Source: an uncultured Eubacteriales bacterium (GTDB taxonomy: Bacteria > Bacillota > Clostridia > Oscillospirales > CAG-272). From it: DNA of 8,112 bases. The DNA is taken from assembly GCA_934446485.1 (NCBI GenBank), contig CAKSEM010000060.1, positions 1 to 8,112 of the forward strand, in the 5' to 3' direction. The notes beneath the pieces were generated by a model. It was not told the origin of the DNA and ran no database searches. It saw nothing but the letters and a program-made list of their open reading frames with translations. The translations under genes and the position numbers were made by a program. Within the stretch, counting starts at the first letter, position 1, and each line of letters begins with the position of its first letter. Shown piece after piece: positions 1-5,151 of the stretch.

Positions 1-466
1 GAATGATGTCGAAGCGCGAGACTACGACGCGACGGCGCCGCGGTCTGATCGACAGCGCAGTGTAATCGGTCATCTTTGACGCCAGGCGTACCGCTGTATC
101 GAGGATTCCGTCAAGTTCTGCCTGCTTTGCTTTGAGGCTTGCCCGAAGCTCGCGAATCTCTGCCTCGGTCAGTCTGTATCGGTCGACCAACGAGTCAACG
201 TAGAAACGGTATCCCGCCTCGGACGGTATTCGTCCCGCGGATGTATGGGGCTGTTCGAGATACCCCATTTCTTCAAGTTCCGCCATTTCGTTGCGGATCG
301 TGGCAGACGAGCACGATATTGTTCCGCCGGATGTGAGATATTTGCTGCCGACGGGCTCGCCGAGCTCAATATGAGCCTCGATTATCGCCTTCAGTATCTG
401 TTTTTTTCTCTCGCTGAGCTCCCCGCCGGGGGAGGCTCGCCTTCCGCGTTCCACAAAAATCGCCAT
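1..466 (-). CDS. hrcA: Heat-inducible transcription repressor HrcA, N-terminal part (truncated by window edge)
   Basis: HrcA represses class I heat-shock operons (hrcA-grpE-dnaK-dnaJ and groESL) by binding CIRCE operators. Its activity depends on GroEL. I translated 155 codons from the ATG at 466-464 down to base 2 without a stop. After a 15-residue lead, the winged-helix region begins with LSERKKQILKAIIEAHIELG (residues 17-36). It continues with EPVGSKYL (37-44), SSATIRNEMAELEEMGYLEQ (53-72), PHTSAGRIPS (73-82) and GYRFYVDSLV (85-94). These blocks are diagnostic of the family. The C-terminal GAF-like domain lies outside the window. The start is supported by AGGAAAGG directly upstream (one base from the ATG, rather tight) and by the promoter and CIRCE site behind it. 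The 15-residue N-terminal lead (MAIFVERGRRASPGG) is slightly longer than usual. The downstream chaperone genes expected to share its transcript are off the left edge. Family identification is very secure. Confidence 0.96.
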   Translation of the reverse strand, partial: MAIFVERGRRASPGGELSERKKQILKAIIEAHIELGEPVGSKYLTSGGTISCSSATIRNEMAELEEMGYLEQPHTSAGRIPSEAGYRFYVDSLVDRYRLTEAEIRELRASLKAKQAELDGILDTAVRLASKMTDYTALSIRPRRRRVVVSRFDII

Positions 467-516
467 GCCTTTCCTGTGTTGCCCGCCGGGCGTTGCTCGG
501 ATGGGTGACACCTTTT

Positions 517-543
517 TTAGCACTTGATGTGATTGAGTGCTAA
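517..543 (-). promoter_or_regulatory. CIRCE operator (HrcA binding site)
   Basis: On the plus strand the site is TTAGCACTT, a 9-base spacer (526-534), then GAGTGCTAA. This is the 9-9-9 architecture of CIRCE. One arm base departs from the consensus TTAGCACTC, so the inverted repeat has one mismatch next to the spacer. The site lies just downstream of the predicted hrcA -10 box and covers the early transcribed region. This placement fits autorepression of the hrcA operon. Confidence 0.96.
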
Positions 544-554
544 CTACTGTAGAT

Positions 555-583
555 AATGTACCATCTTGAAGAGCTTAATTCAA
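555..583 (-). promoter_or_regulatory. Predicted sigma-A promoter of hrcA
   Basis: Reading the minus strand, TTGAAT (583-578, 4/6 to TTGACA) is followed by exactly 17 bases and TACATT (560-555, 4/6 to TATAAT). An overlapping CATTAT with a 19-base gap is an alternative -10. Transcription would start near 548-543, next to or inside the CIRCE element. That location, more than the hexamer scores, is the main support. Confidence 0.6.
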
Positions 584-660
584 TAACAAAATGGGGATTA
601 ATTGTGAAATTTATGTGAATTCAGCTTGCGGGCACATAAGCACTCGCTTGTTCTGTCCGC

Positions 661-720
661 TAAAAACAGCAGAGATGCCTGCGGTGCATATTTGCACCGC
701 AGGCATCTCTGCTGTTTTTA
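661..720 (-). terminator. Long perfect hairpin, intrinsic terminator of the glycerate kinase-hydrolase operon (probably bidirectional)
   Basis: Arms 661-688 and 693-720 are perfect inverted repeats of 28 bp around a TATT loop. The core is GC-rich and both outer ends carry A5/T5 tracts, so the transcript on either strand ends in UUUUU. The hairpin starts 5 bases past the stop of the minus-strand hydrolase gene and would keep its transcription out of hrcA. The stem is much longer than an ordinary terminator stem. Confidence 0.85.
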
Positions 721-725
721 TGATG

Positions 726-1442
726 TCACGCAAGTGTAAAACTATCAATAATATGTCGATTGTAGTGTTCACGGGCTTCGTCGGTCAGGTTGCAGTGACC
801 GCGGTTCGGTACGGTTTCAAAGGTGATATCATGCCCCGCTGACTCCATTGCACGGACGAAATTTTCGGAATGGCGGTGAAGATTTACGTCATTGTCGCAC
901 TCGCAGTGGAAGATTCGGTACCTGACGTGCGGCATGCTTTCGGCGAGGTGGAGGGGAGAGTAGCGTTTGAGTACATCCGTGAGTTCTCCCTCCTCCGTTC
1001 CGAATGCACTGTAAAGCGTGCGCGGCAGGTCGGTGCGCTCTGTATAATGGTACGGCAGATCGCAGACGGGGCAGTTCGCAACGCATGCTATCGGACTGTG
1101 GGACGAATATTTTGTGTAGACGAGTGCCGAGAGACCGCCCATGCTGCCGCCGGTAGATACAACCGGCAGAGCGGTGCCGTACTTTTCTTTCAATACGGAT
1201 ACGATCTCGTCCGTATAATCGATTGCCTGCCTGTTCATCCACGCCCATGGGTTAGTGTACGGTATTACATAGATCAGTCCGTCGTTCGCAAAGCTTTTTC
1301 CGTCAGGTGTATCGTCACTGAATCTCGACTGATCGCCGAGACCGAAGAAATTCAGAACGATTCCTCGAGGGGTGCCTGTAACGGCGAGATCGTTTGAATA
1401 TGCGAAGAGGCGAAGGTTTTCGTAGGTTATGATCTTATTCAT
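726..1442 (-). CDS. Alpha/beta hydrolase (serine hydrolase, esterase/peptidase-like)
   Basis: This 238-residue protein has no signal peptide and is predicted cytoplasmic. The fold and active site are visible. GIVLNFFGLG (27-36) fits the strand and oxyanion-hole region. VVSTGGSMGG (94-103) is the nucleophile elbow with Ser100. HCECDNDVNLHRH (179-191) supplies the acid, Asp183 or Asp185. NRGHCNL (213-219) places the catalytic His216. The arrangement resembles the prolyl-oligopeptidase/dienelactone-hydrolase branch of the superfamily. The substrate cannot be read from sequence, and esterase, deacetylase and peptidase activities are all possible. The start is supported by AAGGAG at 1455-1450, seven bases before the ATG, and this site overlaps the stop codon of the upstream glycerate kinase gene. 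The 11-bp gap and shared terminator indicate co-transcription. Whether it prepares an ester of glycerate for the kinase is only speculation. Confidence 0.85.
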   Translation of the reverse strand: MNKIITYENLRLFAYSNDLAVTGTPRGIVLNFFGLGDQSRFSDDTPDGKSFANDGLIYVIPYTNPWAWMNRQAIDYTDEIVSVLKEKYGTALPVVSTGGSMGGLSALVYTKYSSHSPIACVANCPVCDLPYHYTERTDLPRTLYSAFGTEEGELTDVLKRYSPLHLAESMPHVRYRIFHCECDNDVNLHRHSENFVRAMESAGHDITFETVPNRGHCNLTDEAREHYNRHIIDSFTLA

Positions 1443-1453
1443 TGTGATTCTCC

Positions 1454-2614
1454 TTATATATCGGTAGATTTATTTGTGATTGATACCGTGCGTATGAGAT
1501 TGAACACTTGCTCGGCGGCATCGGCAAGATTTGTGCGTGCAGTGTCGGGCTCGAGCGCCTCGTCCGTAGTACACGGTCTGCGGAGGGCGGGGAAGAAGGC
1601 AGATATGCCGTGTTCGTTGCAGAGTGCGGCATCGTGTGATACGGCGCCCGCGATGGCTATTACGGGGACACCGTGCTTCCGCGCTTCGTCTGCAATTCCG
1701 ATCGGCACCTTGCCCATGATGCTCTGAGCATCGAGCCTTCCCTCTCCTGTTATGACTATATCTGCTTCTGCGATCGCCCGCGCGAGTCCCGTGGTGCGGA
1801 TAATGAGTGCGATCCCGCGCTCGAGGCGGGCACCCAATACGGCGTTTAGCGCAAAGCCCATACCGCCGGCAGCGCCGGTGCCCGGCAGATCGGGATCGGC
1901 ATTCGGTTCTGCACGGCGCATGCATTCTGCATATCCGCGCAGCCAACTGTCCATCAGTCTTACGGAATTCGTGTCGGCTCCCTTTTGAGGTGCGAACACT
2001 TCGCTGCATCCGAGTTTACCGCAGAGCGGGTTCGTGACGTCGCACGCCGCGCTGAATGAGCATCCGTCGAGGAGCGGCGAAAGAGAAGACGTATCGATGC
2101 TGCGAATGGTTTCAAGCCCCGCAGCGCCTGGGCATATCTTTCGTCCGTTTCCGTCGGTCATTTTGACACCGAGCGCTTGCAGCATGCCTGCACCGCCGTC
2201 ATTGGTGGCGCTTCCCCCGAGTCCGATGATGAAGCTGCGGCACCCACGCTCTGCCGCATCAAGTATGAGCTCACCGACACCCGCTGTGGTAGTGTGCATC
2301 GGGTCGCGCTCGCTGTCGGACAGCAGCGGCAGTCCTGCCGCTGCAGCCGTTTCGATCACTGCTGTCTTGCCGTCGATCACTGTGTAGCCGCATTCGATCG
2401 GTCGCCCAAGCGGATCGTACGCGCGTGCTGTGACGGCCCTGCTTCCCGTGACCGATAAAAGTGATGCTGCCATTCCTTCGCCGCCGTCAGAGATCGGATA
2501 CACCGATACGGAAGAATCGGGAAGTGCTCTTCGCACTCCTTCCGCAATTGCGTTTCCCGCCTCGACTGAGCCGAGACATCCCTTAAACGAATCGGTTGCT
2601 ATGACGATGTTCAT
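1454..2614 (-). CDS. glxK: Glycerate kinase (GlxK/GarK family)
   Basis: This enzyme phosphorylates D-glycerate with ATP, feeding 2- or 3-phosphoglycerate into lower glycolysis in the cytoplasm. The product is usually 2-phosphoglycerate in this family. The 386-residue length is normal for the bacterial type. Family motifs occur in order: IATDSFKG (5-12), SDGGEGM (42-48), ETAAAAGLPLL (88-98), GLGGSATNDGGAGML (131-145), CDVTNPLCG (191-199), PGTGAAGGMGFAL (244-256) and ITGEGRLDAQS (288-298) followed by GKVP. All core glycine-rich and acidic motifs are intact, so the enzyme should be active. The start is supported by AAAAGGAGA at 2627-2619, four bases before the ATG. It is the first gene of an operon with the alpha/beta hydrolase. 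No glyoxylate, glucarate or serine-pathway gene is in view, so the origin of the glycerate is unknown. The symbol follows the family, and garK would be an equally valid name. Confidence 0.95.
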   Translation of the reverse strand: MNIVIATDSFKGCLGSVEAGNAIAEGVRRALPDSSVSVYPISDGGEGMAASLLSVTGSRAVTARAYDPLGRPIECGYTVIDGKTAVIETAAAAGLPLLSDSERDPMHTTTAGVGELILDAAERGCRSFIIGLGGSATNDGGAGMLQALGVKMTDGNGRKICPGAAGLETIRSIDTSSLSPLLDGCSFSAACDVTNPLCGKLGCSEVFAPQKGADTNSVRLMDSWLRGYAECMRRAEPNADPDLPGTGAAGGMGFALNAVLGARLERGIALIIRTTGLARAIAEADIVITGEGRLDAQSIMGKVPIGIADEARKHGVPVIAIAGAVSHDAALCNEHGISAFFPALRRPCTTDEALEPDTARTNLADAAEQVFNLIRTVSITNKSTDI

Positions 2615-2783
2615 AAAATCTCCTTTTACCGCTGATGCTGCAGTTCAGACGGAGCATGGGCAGTTCCTTTGCTTCCGGGTGTTATGGCAAAAAACTTTGG
2701 CTCTCTGGATATCCGAGCGAGATGCAGCCCGCATCTGAAGTGTGTTCTTTATTGCAATGTCGAGGTTGCGTATTTCGAAGATA
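2615..2783 (-). other. Leader region upstream of the glycerate kinase gene, no gene seen
   Basis: Apart from the ribosome binding site at 2619-2627 I see no conserved riboswitch, tRNA or coding region here. The short open frames on either strand lack family features and ribosome binding sites. The region is probably untranslated leader if the promoter near 2784 is the one used. Confidence 0.4.
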
Positions 2784-2803
2784 ATTGTACCATAAAATTG
2801 TAC
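2784..2803 (-). promoter_or_regulatory. Candidate extended -10 promoter with duplicated AATTGTAC, upstream of glycerate kinase
   Basis: On the minus strand TGGTACAAT (2792-2784) matches the TGn-TATAAT extended -10 form. No good -35 hexamer lies 16-18 bases upstream. The octamer AATTGTAC (plus strand) occurs at 2783-2790 and again at 2796-2803, a 13-bp period. The second copy therefore places another TACAAT upstream. The repeat may be two alternative -10 boxes or an operator. The predicted leader to the glycerate kinase start is about 160 bases. Confidence 0.45.
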
Positions 2804-2830
2804 TCTTTGCGCGTGATGAACGAAAATTAT

Positions 2831-2883
2831 GTAAAAAATAAATCCGGTGAGAGTTCGCGTTACAGATGCGGACTCTCACCGGA
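2831..2883 (-). terminator. Intrinsic terminator of the XRE regulator gene
   Basis: Arms 2843-2853 and 2873-2883 form an 11-bp GC-rich perfect stem (TCCGGTGAGAG on the plus strand), extended inward by imperfect pairing to a loop near 2862-2865. On the minus strand the stem is followed by TTTATTTTTT (2842-2833). It begins 6 bases after the stop codon of the regulator gene. Confidence 0.9.
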
Positions 2884-2889
2884 CGGTGT

Positions 2890-3228
2890 TCAGCTATTTT
2901 TGTAAGATTCGGCGGCGCGCAGGAGCGACAGAAGGGCTTCCTGCTCCGACGGTGTGCCTGATGCTACGATCTCATAACATTCGAGCGGGATATTGCGTTC
3001 CGACGGGGTGTCCGGTCCTATCCTCTCAAGGAGCCTTGAGAGCGGCACACAGAGTCCGGAGGCGATCTTCCACAGGCTTTCTATGGTTACGTTCTTTTCG
3101 CCGCGCTCGATCTGCCCGATGTATGTCGGATGGCACCCAGACAGCTCTGCAAGACGTTCCTGACTGAGCCCGCGCTCGGTTCGGTAGTGCCTTATTCGCT
3201 GTCCGACCAACCTTGATATTTTACACAT
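2890..3228 (-). CDS. XRE-family (Cro/C1-type) helix-turn-helix transcriptional regulator
   Basis: This small cytoplasmic DNA-binding protein has 112 residues from the chosen start. Residues 9-65 form a canonical HTH_3 domain: GQRIRHYRTERGLSQERLAE (9-28), LSGCHPTYIGQIERGEKN (29-46) and TIESLWKIASGL (48-59). The Q-x-x-x-A...YIGQIERG pattern is typical of Clostridia regulators. The 50-residue tail (PSERNIPLECYEIV, then an amphipathic LLSLLRAAESY) may form the dimerisation helices. I preferred the ATG at 3228-3226 because the family fold begins immediately after it. A longer frame to 3315 would translate the tandem AT-rich repeats as IYIMLRVYIML, which is unlike the family. The Shine-Dalgarno candidate GAGAGGA lies about 11-14 bases upstream, which is rather far, so the start is not certain. 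It is divergent from the SLOG gene and probably regulates itself, that gene, or both. Its ligand and targets are unknown. Confidence 0.88.
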   Translation of the reverse strand: MCKISRLVGQRIRHYRTERGLSQERLAELSGCHPTYIGQIERGEKNVTIESLWKIASGLCVPLSRLLERIGPDTPSERNIPLECYEIVASGTPSEQEALLSLLRAAESYKNS

Positions 3229-3264
3229 ATCGCAAGTAGTTCCTCTCTTTACCGAGAATGCGCA

Positions 3265-3300
3265 GAGCATAATATATACGCGGAGCATAATATATATGCT
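3265..3300. repeat. 14-bp tandem direct repeat in the XRE-SLOG intergenic region (candidate operator)
   Basis: GAGCATAATATATA occurs exactly at 3265-3278 and again at 3283-3296, an 18-bp period. The second copy continues into a near-palindrome, AGCATAATATATATGCT (3284-3300). The pair lies 37-72 bases upstream of the chosen XRE start. Repeats or dyads of this kind close to their own gene are common XRE binding sites. The assignment to this regulator is inference. Confidence 0.6.
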
Positions 3301-3322
3301 GCCCGCGCACATCATAAATATA

Positions 3323-3350
3323 AGTCTATAAACACAGAATTAATTGTCCA
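3323..3350 (-). promoter_or_regulatory. Weak candidate promoter for the XRE gene
   Basis: On the minus strand TGGACA (3350-3345, 5/6) is followed after 16 bases by TAGACT (3328-3323, 4/6). Transcription would start near 3316 and pass through the direct repeat before the 3228 start. AT-rich sequence gives several other possible -10 boxes, including ones inside the repeats. Confidence 0.35.
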
Positions 3351-3357
3351 CAGACTA

Positions 3358-3386
3358 TTGATATTTATTGTTTGATTATGTATACT
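3358..3386 (+). promoter_or_regulatory. Predicted sigma-A promoter of the SLOG/DUF1273 gene
   Basis: TTGATA (3358-3363, 5/6) and TATACT (3381-3386, 5/6) are separated by exactly 17 bases. Transcription would start near 3393, giving a leader of about 50 bases to the ATG at 3445. The -35 box lies only 7 bases beyond the -35 proposed for the opposite gene, so the two promoters would be back to back. Confidence 0.75.
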
Positions 3387-3444
3387 ATAGTCGGTAAAGG
3401 CTTGACTTGGTATTTGCATCAGCAATATGAAAAGGGGGATGCGT

Positions 3445-3933
3445 ATGTTGAAACGGACGTGCTGCCTTGCGGGACACAGAAGTCTGCCCGTCGGCAGTAT
3501 GCAGTATATTTCGGCACTTCTTGAAAGGAAGATTGCGTTCCTGATAGAGAACGGATATACGAGATTCTGTGCGGGAGGCGCTGCCGGATTCGATACGCTT
3601 GCCGAGATGACGGTCATACGTTTGAGGCGCAATTACCCCGAGATAAAACTGATTCTGGTACTCCCGTGCGCTCGACGCGTCCTGCCTGACGGAGATATCG
3701 GCGAGATGGAGTTTCGCGCGATACTCGAGCTTGCCGACGAGGTTACGTATACATCGCACTGCTATTATGACGGATGTATCGAGAGGATGGGGCGTGCGAT
3801 CGTGGATATGAGTCACAGCTGTCTATGCTACTTTGACGGACGTGACGGAGGAACGGCGTATACGGTCGGATATGCGCGCTCTGCAGGATTGCCGATATAC
3901 AATCTTGCGGACAGTGTACACGGTATCGACTGA
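3445..3933 (+). CDS. SLOG-superfamily protein, DUF1273 (YpsA-like)
   Basis: This 162-residue predicted cytoplasmic protein has the marks of the DUF1273/YpsA branch of the SLOG (SMF/DprA-LOG) Rossmann-like superfamily. These include an N-terminal strand with CCLAGHR (6-11), a glycine-rich FCAGGAAGFDTLAE (41-54), LVLPC (71-75), ILELADEVTYTS (93-104) and a late nucleotide-pocket motif YFDGRDGGTAYTVGYA (129-144). SLOG domains are thought to bind, make or cleave nucleotide-derived ligands, and the exact role of DUF1273 proteins is not settled. I chose ATG 3445 because AAAGGGGG (3431-3438) stands six bases before it. The in-frame ATGs at 3427 and 3439 lie before, or directly against, that site. It has its own promoter and is divergent from the XRE gene. 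No transmembrane segment or fused effector domain is present. No convincing terminator follows. Confidence 0.88.
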   Translation: MLKRTCCLAGHRSLPVGSMQYISALLERKIAFLIENGYTRFCAGGAAGFDTLAEMTVIRLRRNYPEIKLILVLPCARRVLPDGDIGEMEFRAILELADEVTYTSHCYYDGCIERMGRAIVDMSHSCLCYFDGRDGGTAYTVGYARSAGLPIYNLADSVHGID

Positions 3934-3991
3934 ACGGTGCGCACGGACTCCGCTCCTAAGTATGAGGAAAAATTTACGTCGGAGAGACTCC

Positions 3992-4020
3992 TTGACCTTT
4001 TTAACGCTTTGGTATATAAT
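3992..4020 (+). promoter_or_regulatory. Strong predicted sigma-A promoter of the sorted surface protein gene
   Basis: TTGACC (3992-3997, 5/6) and a perfect TATAAT (4015-4020) are separated by 17 bases. The start would be near 4027, about 55 bases before the ATG. It is one of the two best promoters in the window by consensus match. Confidence 0.85.
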
Positions 4021-4081
4021 TTTGTTGTAGGACGTAAGTGTTTCCTCGTTGAGGAGAATTTTCGAAAAGGCGGTGGTGTTT

Positions 4082-4969
4082 ATGCGAAAGGTACGGTATA
4101 TACTGTGCGCTGCGGCGCTCATAGTTGCTCTGACGCTCACGCCCGCTGCCGTTGCCCTTGCCGCAGACGGTGCCGGGGAGGTACTGTACCACCAGAAGTT
4201 TTCCGACATATCGTCGCCTGAGGCGGCGGGCATACAGAAGGGGCTGTCGGGCGCTGACGGATTCTCGCTCGACGTCTGTGACGATCAGCTTACAATAAAT
4301 AATTACAATGATATAAAGGCGTATGCGGTCTTTCCGGAAATCTCTTCGGGGGACGATTACACGGTTGTCTACAGCTTCAGATTTACAGAGGTCTTTAAGT
4401 CTAACGGATATGCGGGATTTATGCTGACCTGCATGGGAGATGAGCCGACGAATATCACCTCGGCGCTTATCCGCGCGGATGGTACCTGCGGAGATTTCGG
4501 AGAACTCGGTGCGGAGCTGCAGAGTCATATTTCAAACGGCAATCGGATCACGGTAACCATACCTGTGGAGCAGGGGACTCTGCATGAGATGAAGGTGACC
4601 TCCGGCGGCGTGTCGGAGACGCTCATTCTCGAAAAGGTGGTCGACATCGCAAAGGGCGGATTCGGCTTCGTTGTGCGCAATGCCTCGGTCGGAATAGATG
4701 AAATATACATAGTTAACGGTGTCGGATATCCGCGCATGACGGGCACTCTTGCGGTAAGATCTACGTGGACCGATGAGGTTCCGTATTCAGCTGCGGTTGG
4801 GGTGACCTACGGCGCATTTACTGACACAGAGCACGATGCTTCGGCAGAAAAAAGCGAATCGGCACCGCAGACAGGAGATGCATTGACGTTCGATGTGATG
4901 CTCATCTGCACGGCACTCGCTTCTGCGGTAATTTTGATACCGGCGGCACGCCGCCGCAGATACCGGTAA
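4082..4969 (+). CDS. Secreted, sortase-anchored surface protein with beta-rich ectodomain
   Basis: This 295-residue protein of unrecognised specific family has clear surface-protein architecture. Residues 1-28 are a signal peptide: MRKVRY, a hydrophobic core, then AVALA with probable cleavage before ADG. Residues 33-215 are rich in alternating beta-like segments (LYHQKFSDI, YTVVYSFRFTEVF, GGFGFVVRN, VGIDEIYIVNG). This looks like a concanavalin/LamG-type jelly roll, though only by impression. Residues 216-260 are a linker ending in charged SAEKSES. APQTGD (261-266) is a PxTGD-type cell-wall sorting motif, followed by a membrane span (268-288) and the basic tail RRRRYR. The ATG at 4082 sits at the correct edge of the signal peptide. 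An in-frame TTG at 4049 would add 11 residues, and a GTG at 4076 is also possible. The gene has its own promoter and terminator. A role in adhesion or glycan binding is inference. Confidence 0.8.
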   Translation: MRKVRYILCAAALIVALTLTPAAVALAADGAGEVLYHQKFSDISSPEAAGIQKGLSGADGFSLDVCDDQLTINNYNDIKAYAVFPEISSGDDYTVVYSFRFTEVFKSNGYAGFMLTCMGDEPTNITSALIRADGTCGDFGELGAELQSHISNGNRITVTIPVEQGTLHEMKVTSGGVSETLILEKVVDIAKGGFGFVVRNASVGIDEIYIVNGVGYPRMTGTLAVRSTWTDEVPYSAAVGVTYGAFTDTEHDASAEKSESAPQTGDALTFDVMLICTALASAVILIPAARRRRYR

Positions 4970-4975
4970 GTTCTC

Positions 4976-5010
4976 GCACCTTGCTTCGGCAAGGTGCCGT
5001 TTTCTTTTAT
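4976..5010 (+). terminator. Intrinsic terminator with UUCG tetraloop
   Basis: GCACCTTGC (4976-4984), loop TTCG (4985-4988), and GCAAGGTGC (4989-4997) form a 9-bp perfect stem closed by C(UUCG)G, an exceptionally stable loop. It is followed by CGTTTTCTTTTATT. It starts 6 bases after the stop of the sorted surface protein. Confidence 0.93.
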
Positions 5011-5057
5011 TATGAAATAAAAGCTCTGCCGTTTTTTGATTTTATCATAAGAAACGG

Positions 5058-5086
5058 TTGACCCCTCCGGAAAGGTGTGATATCAT
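5058..5086 (+). promoter_or_regulatory. Predicted sigma-A promoter (extended -10) of the SLH beta-helix gene
   Basis: TTGACC (5058-5063, 5/6) is followed by 17 bases and TATCAT (5081-5086, 5/6). TGA at 5078-5080 supplies the TGn extension. Transcription would start near 5093, giving a leader of about 60 bases. Confidence 0.82.
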
Positions 5087-5106
5087 ATCTGTGACAGGAT
5101 GTCGGC

Positions 5107-5118
5107 TTGCATATGCAA
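5107..5118. repeat. 12-bp perfect palindrome in the leader of the SLH beta-helix gene
   Basis: TTGCATATGCAA is a perfect dyad about 14 bases after the predicted transcription start and 33 bases before the start codon. It could be a repressor site placed to block early elongation. A chance palindrome is possible at this length. Confidence 0.4.
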
Positions 5119-5151
5119 CTCGGCAGATCAAAAATGAAAGGGTTTTGAAAA

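Noticed and set aside
245..508. 87-codon plus-strand open frame across the hrcA start
   Set aside because: It is antisense to the conserved HrcA winged-helix region and overlaps it almost fully.
870..1397. 175-codon open frame on the plus strand opposite the alpha/beta hydrolase
   Set aside because: It is antisense to a gene with an intact catalytic triad, operon spacing and a terminator, and its translation has no recognisable domain.
1470..2009. 179-codon minus-strand open frame inside the glycerate kinase gene
   Set aside because: It is an alternative frame of a well-conserved enzyme, with a translation very rich in Arg and Cys.
3229..3315. 29-residue N-terminal extension of the XRE protein
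   Set aside because: It would translate the tandem AT-rich repeats and adds sequence unlike the HTH family, while the ATG at 3228 fits the fold start. Kept only as a minor alternative.
3402..3431. TTGACT followed 18 bases later by TATGAA as a promoter for the SLOG gene
   Set aside because: Transcription would start at about the ribosome binding site and exclude it from the mRNA. The 3358-3386 promoter is better placed and scores higher.
3427..3444. Earlier in-frame ATGs (3427, 3439) for the SLOG gene
   Set aside because: The Shine-Dalgarno sequence AAAGGGGG lies after the first and directly against the second, while ATG 3445 has proper six-base spacing.
3981..4003. GGAG-AGA-CTCC hairpin followed by a broken T-run as terminator of the SLOG gene
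   Set aside because: The stem has only 4 bp, the T-run is interrupted, and it overlaps the -35 box of the next promoter.
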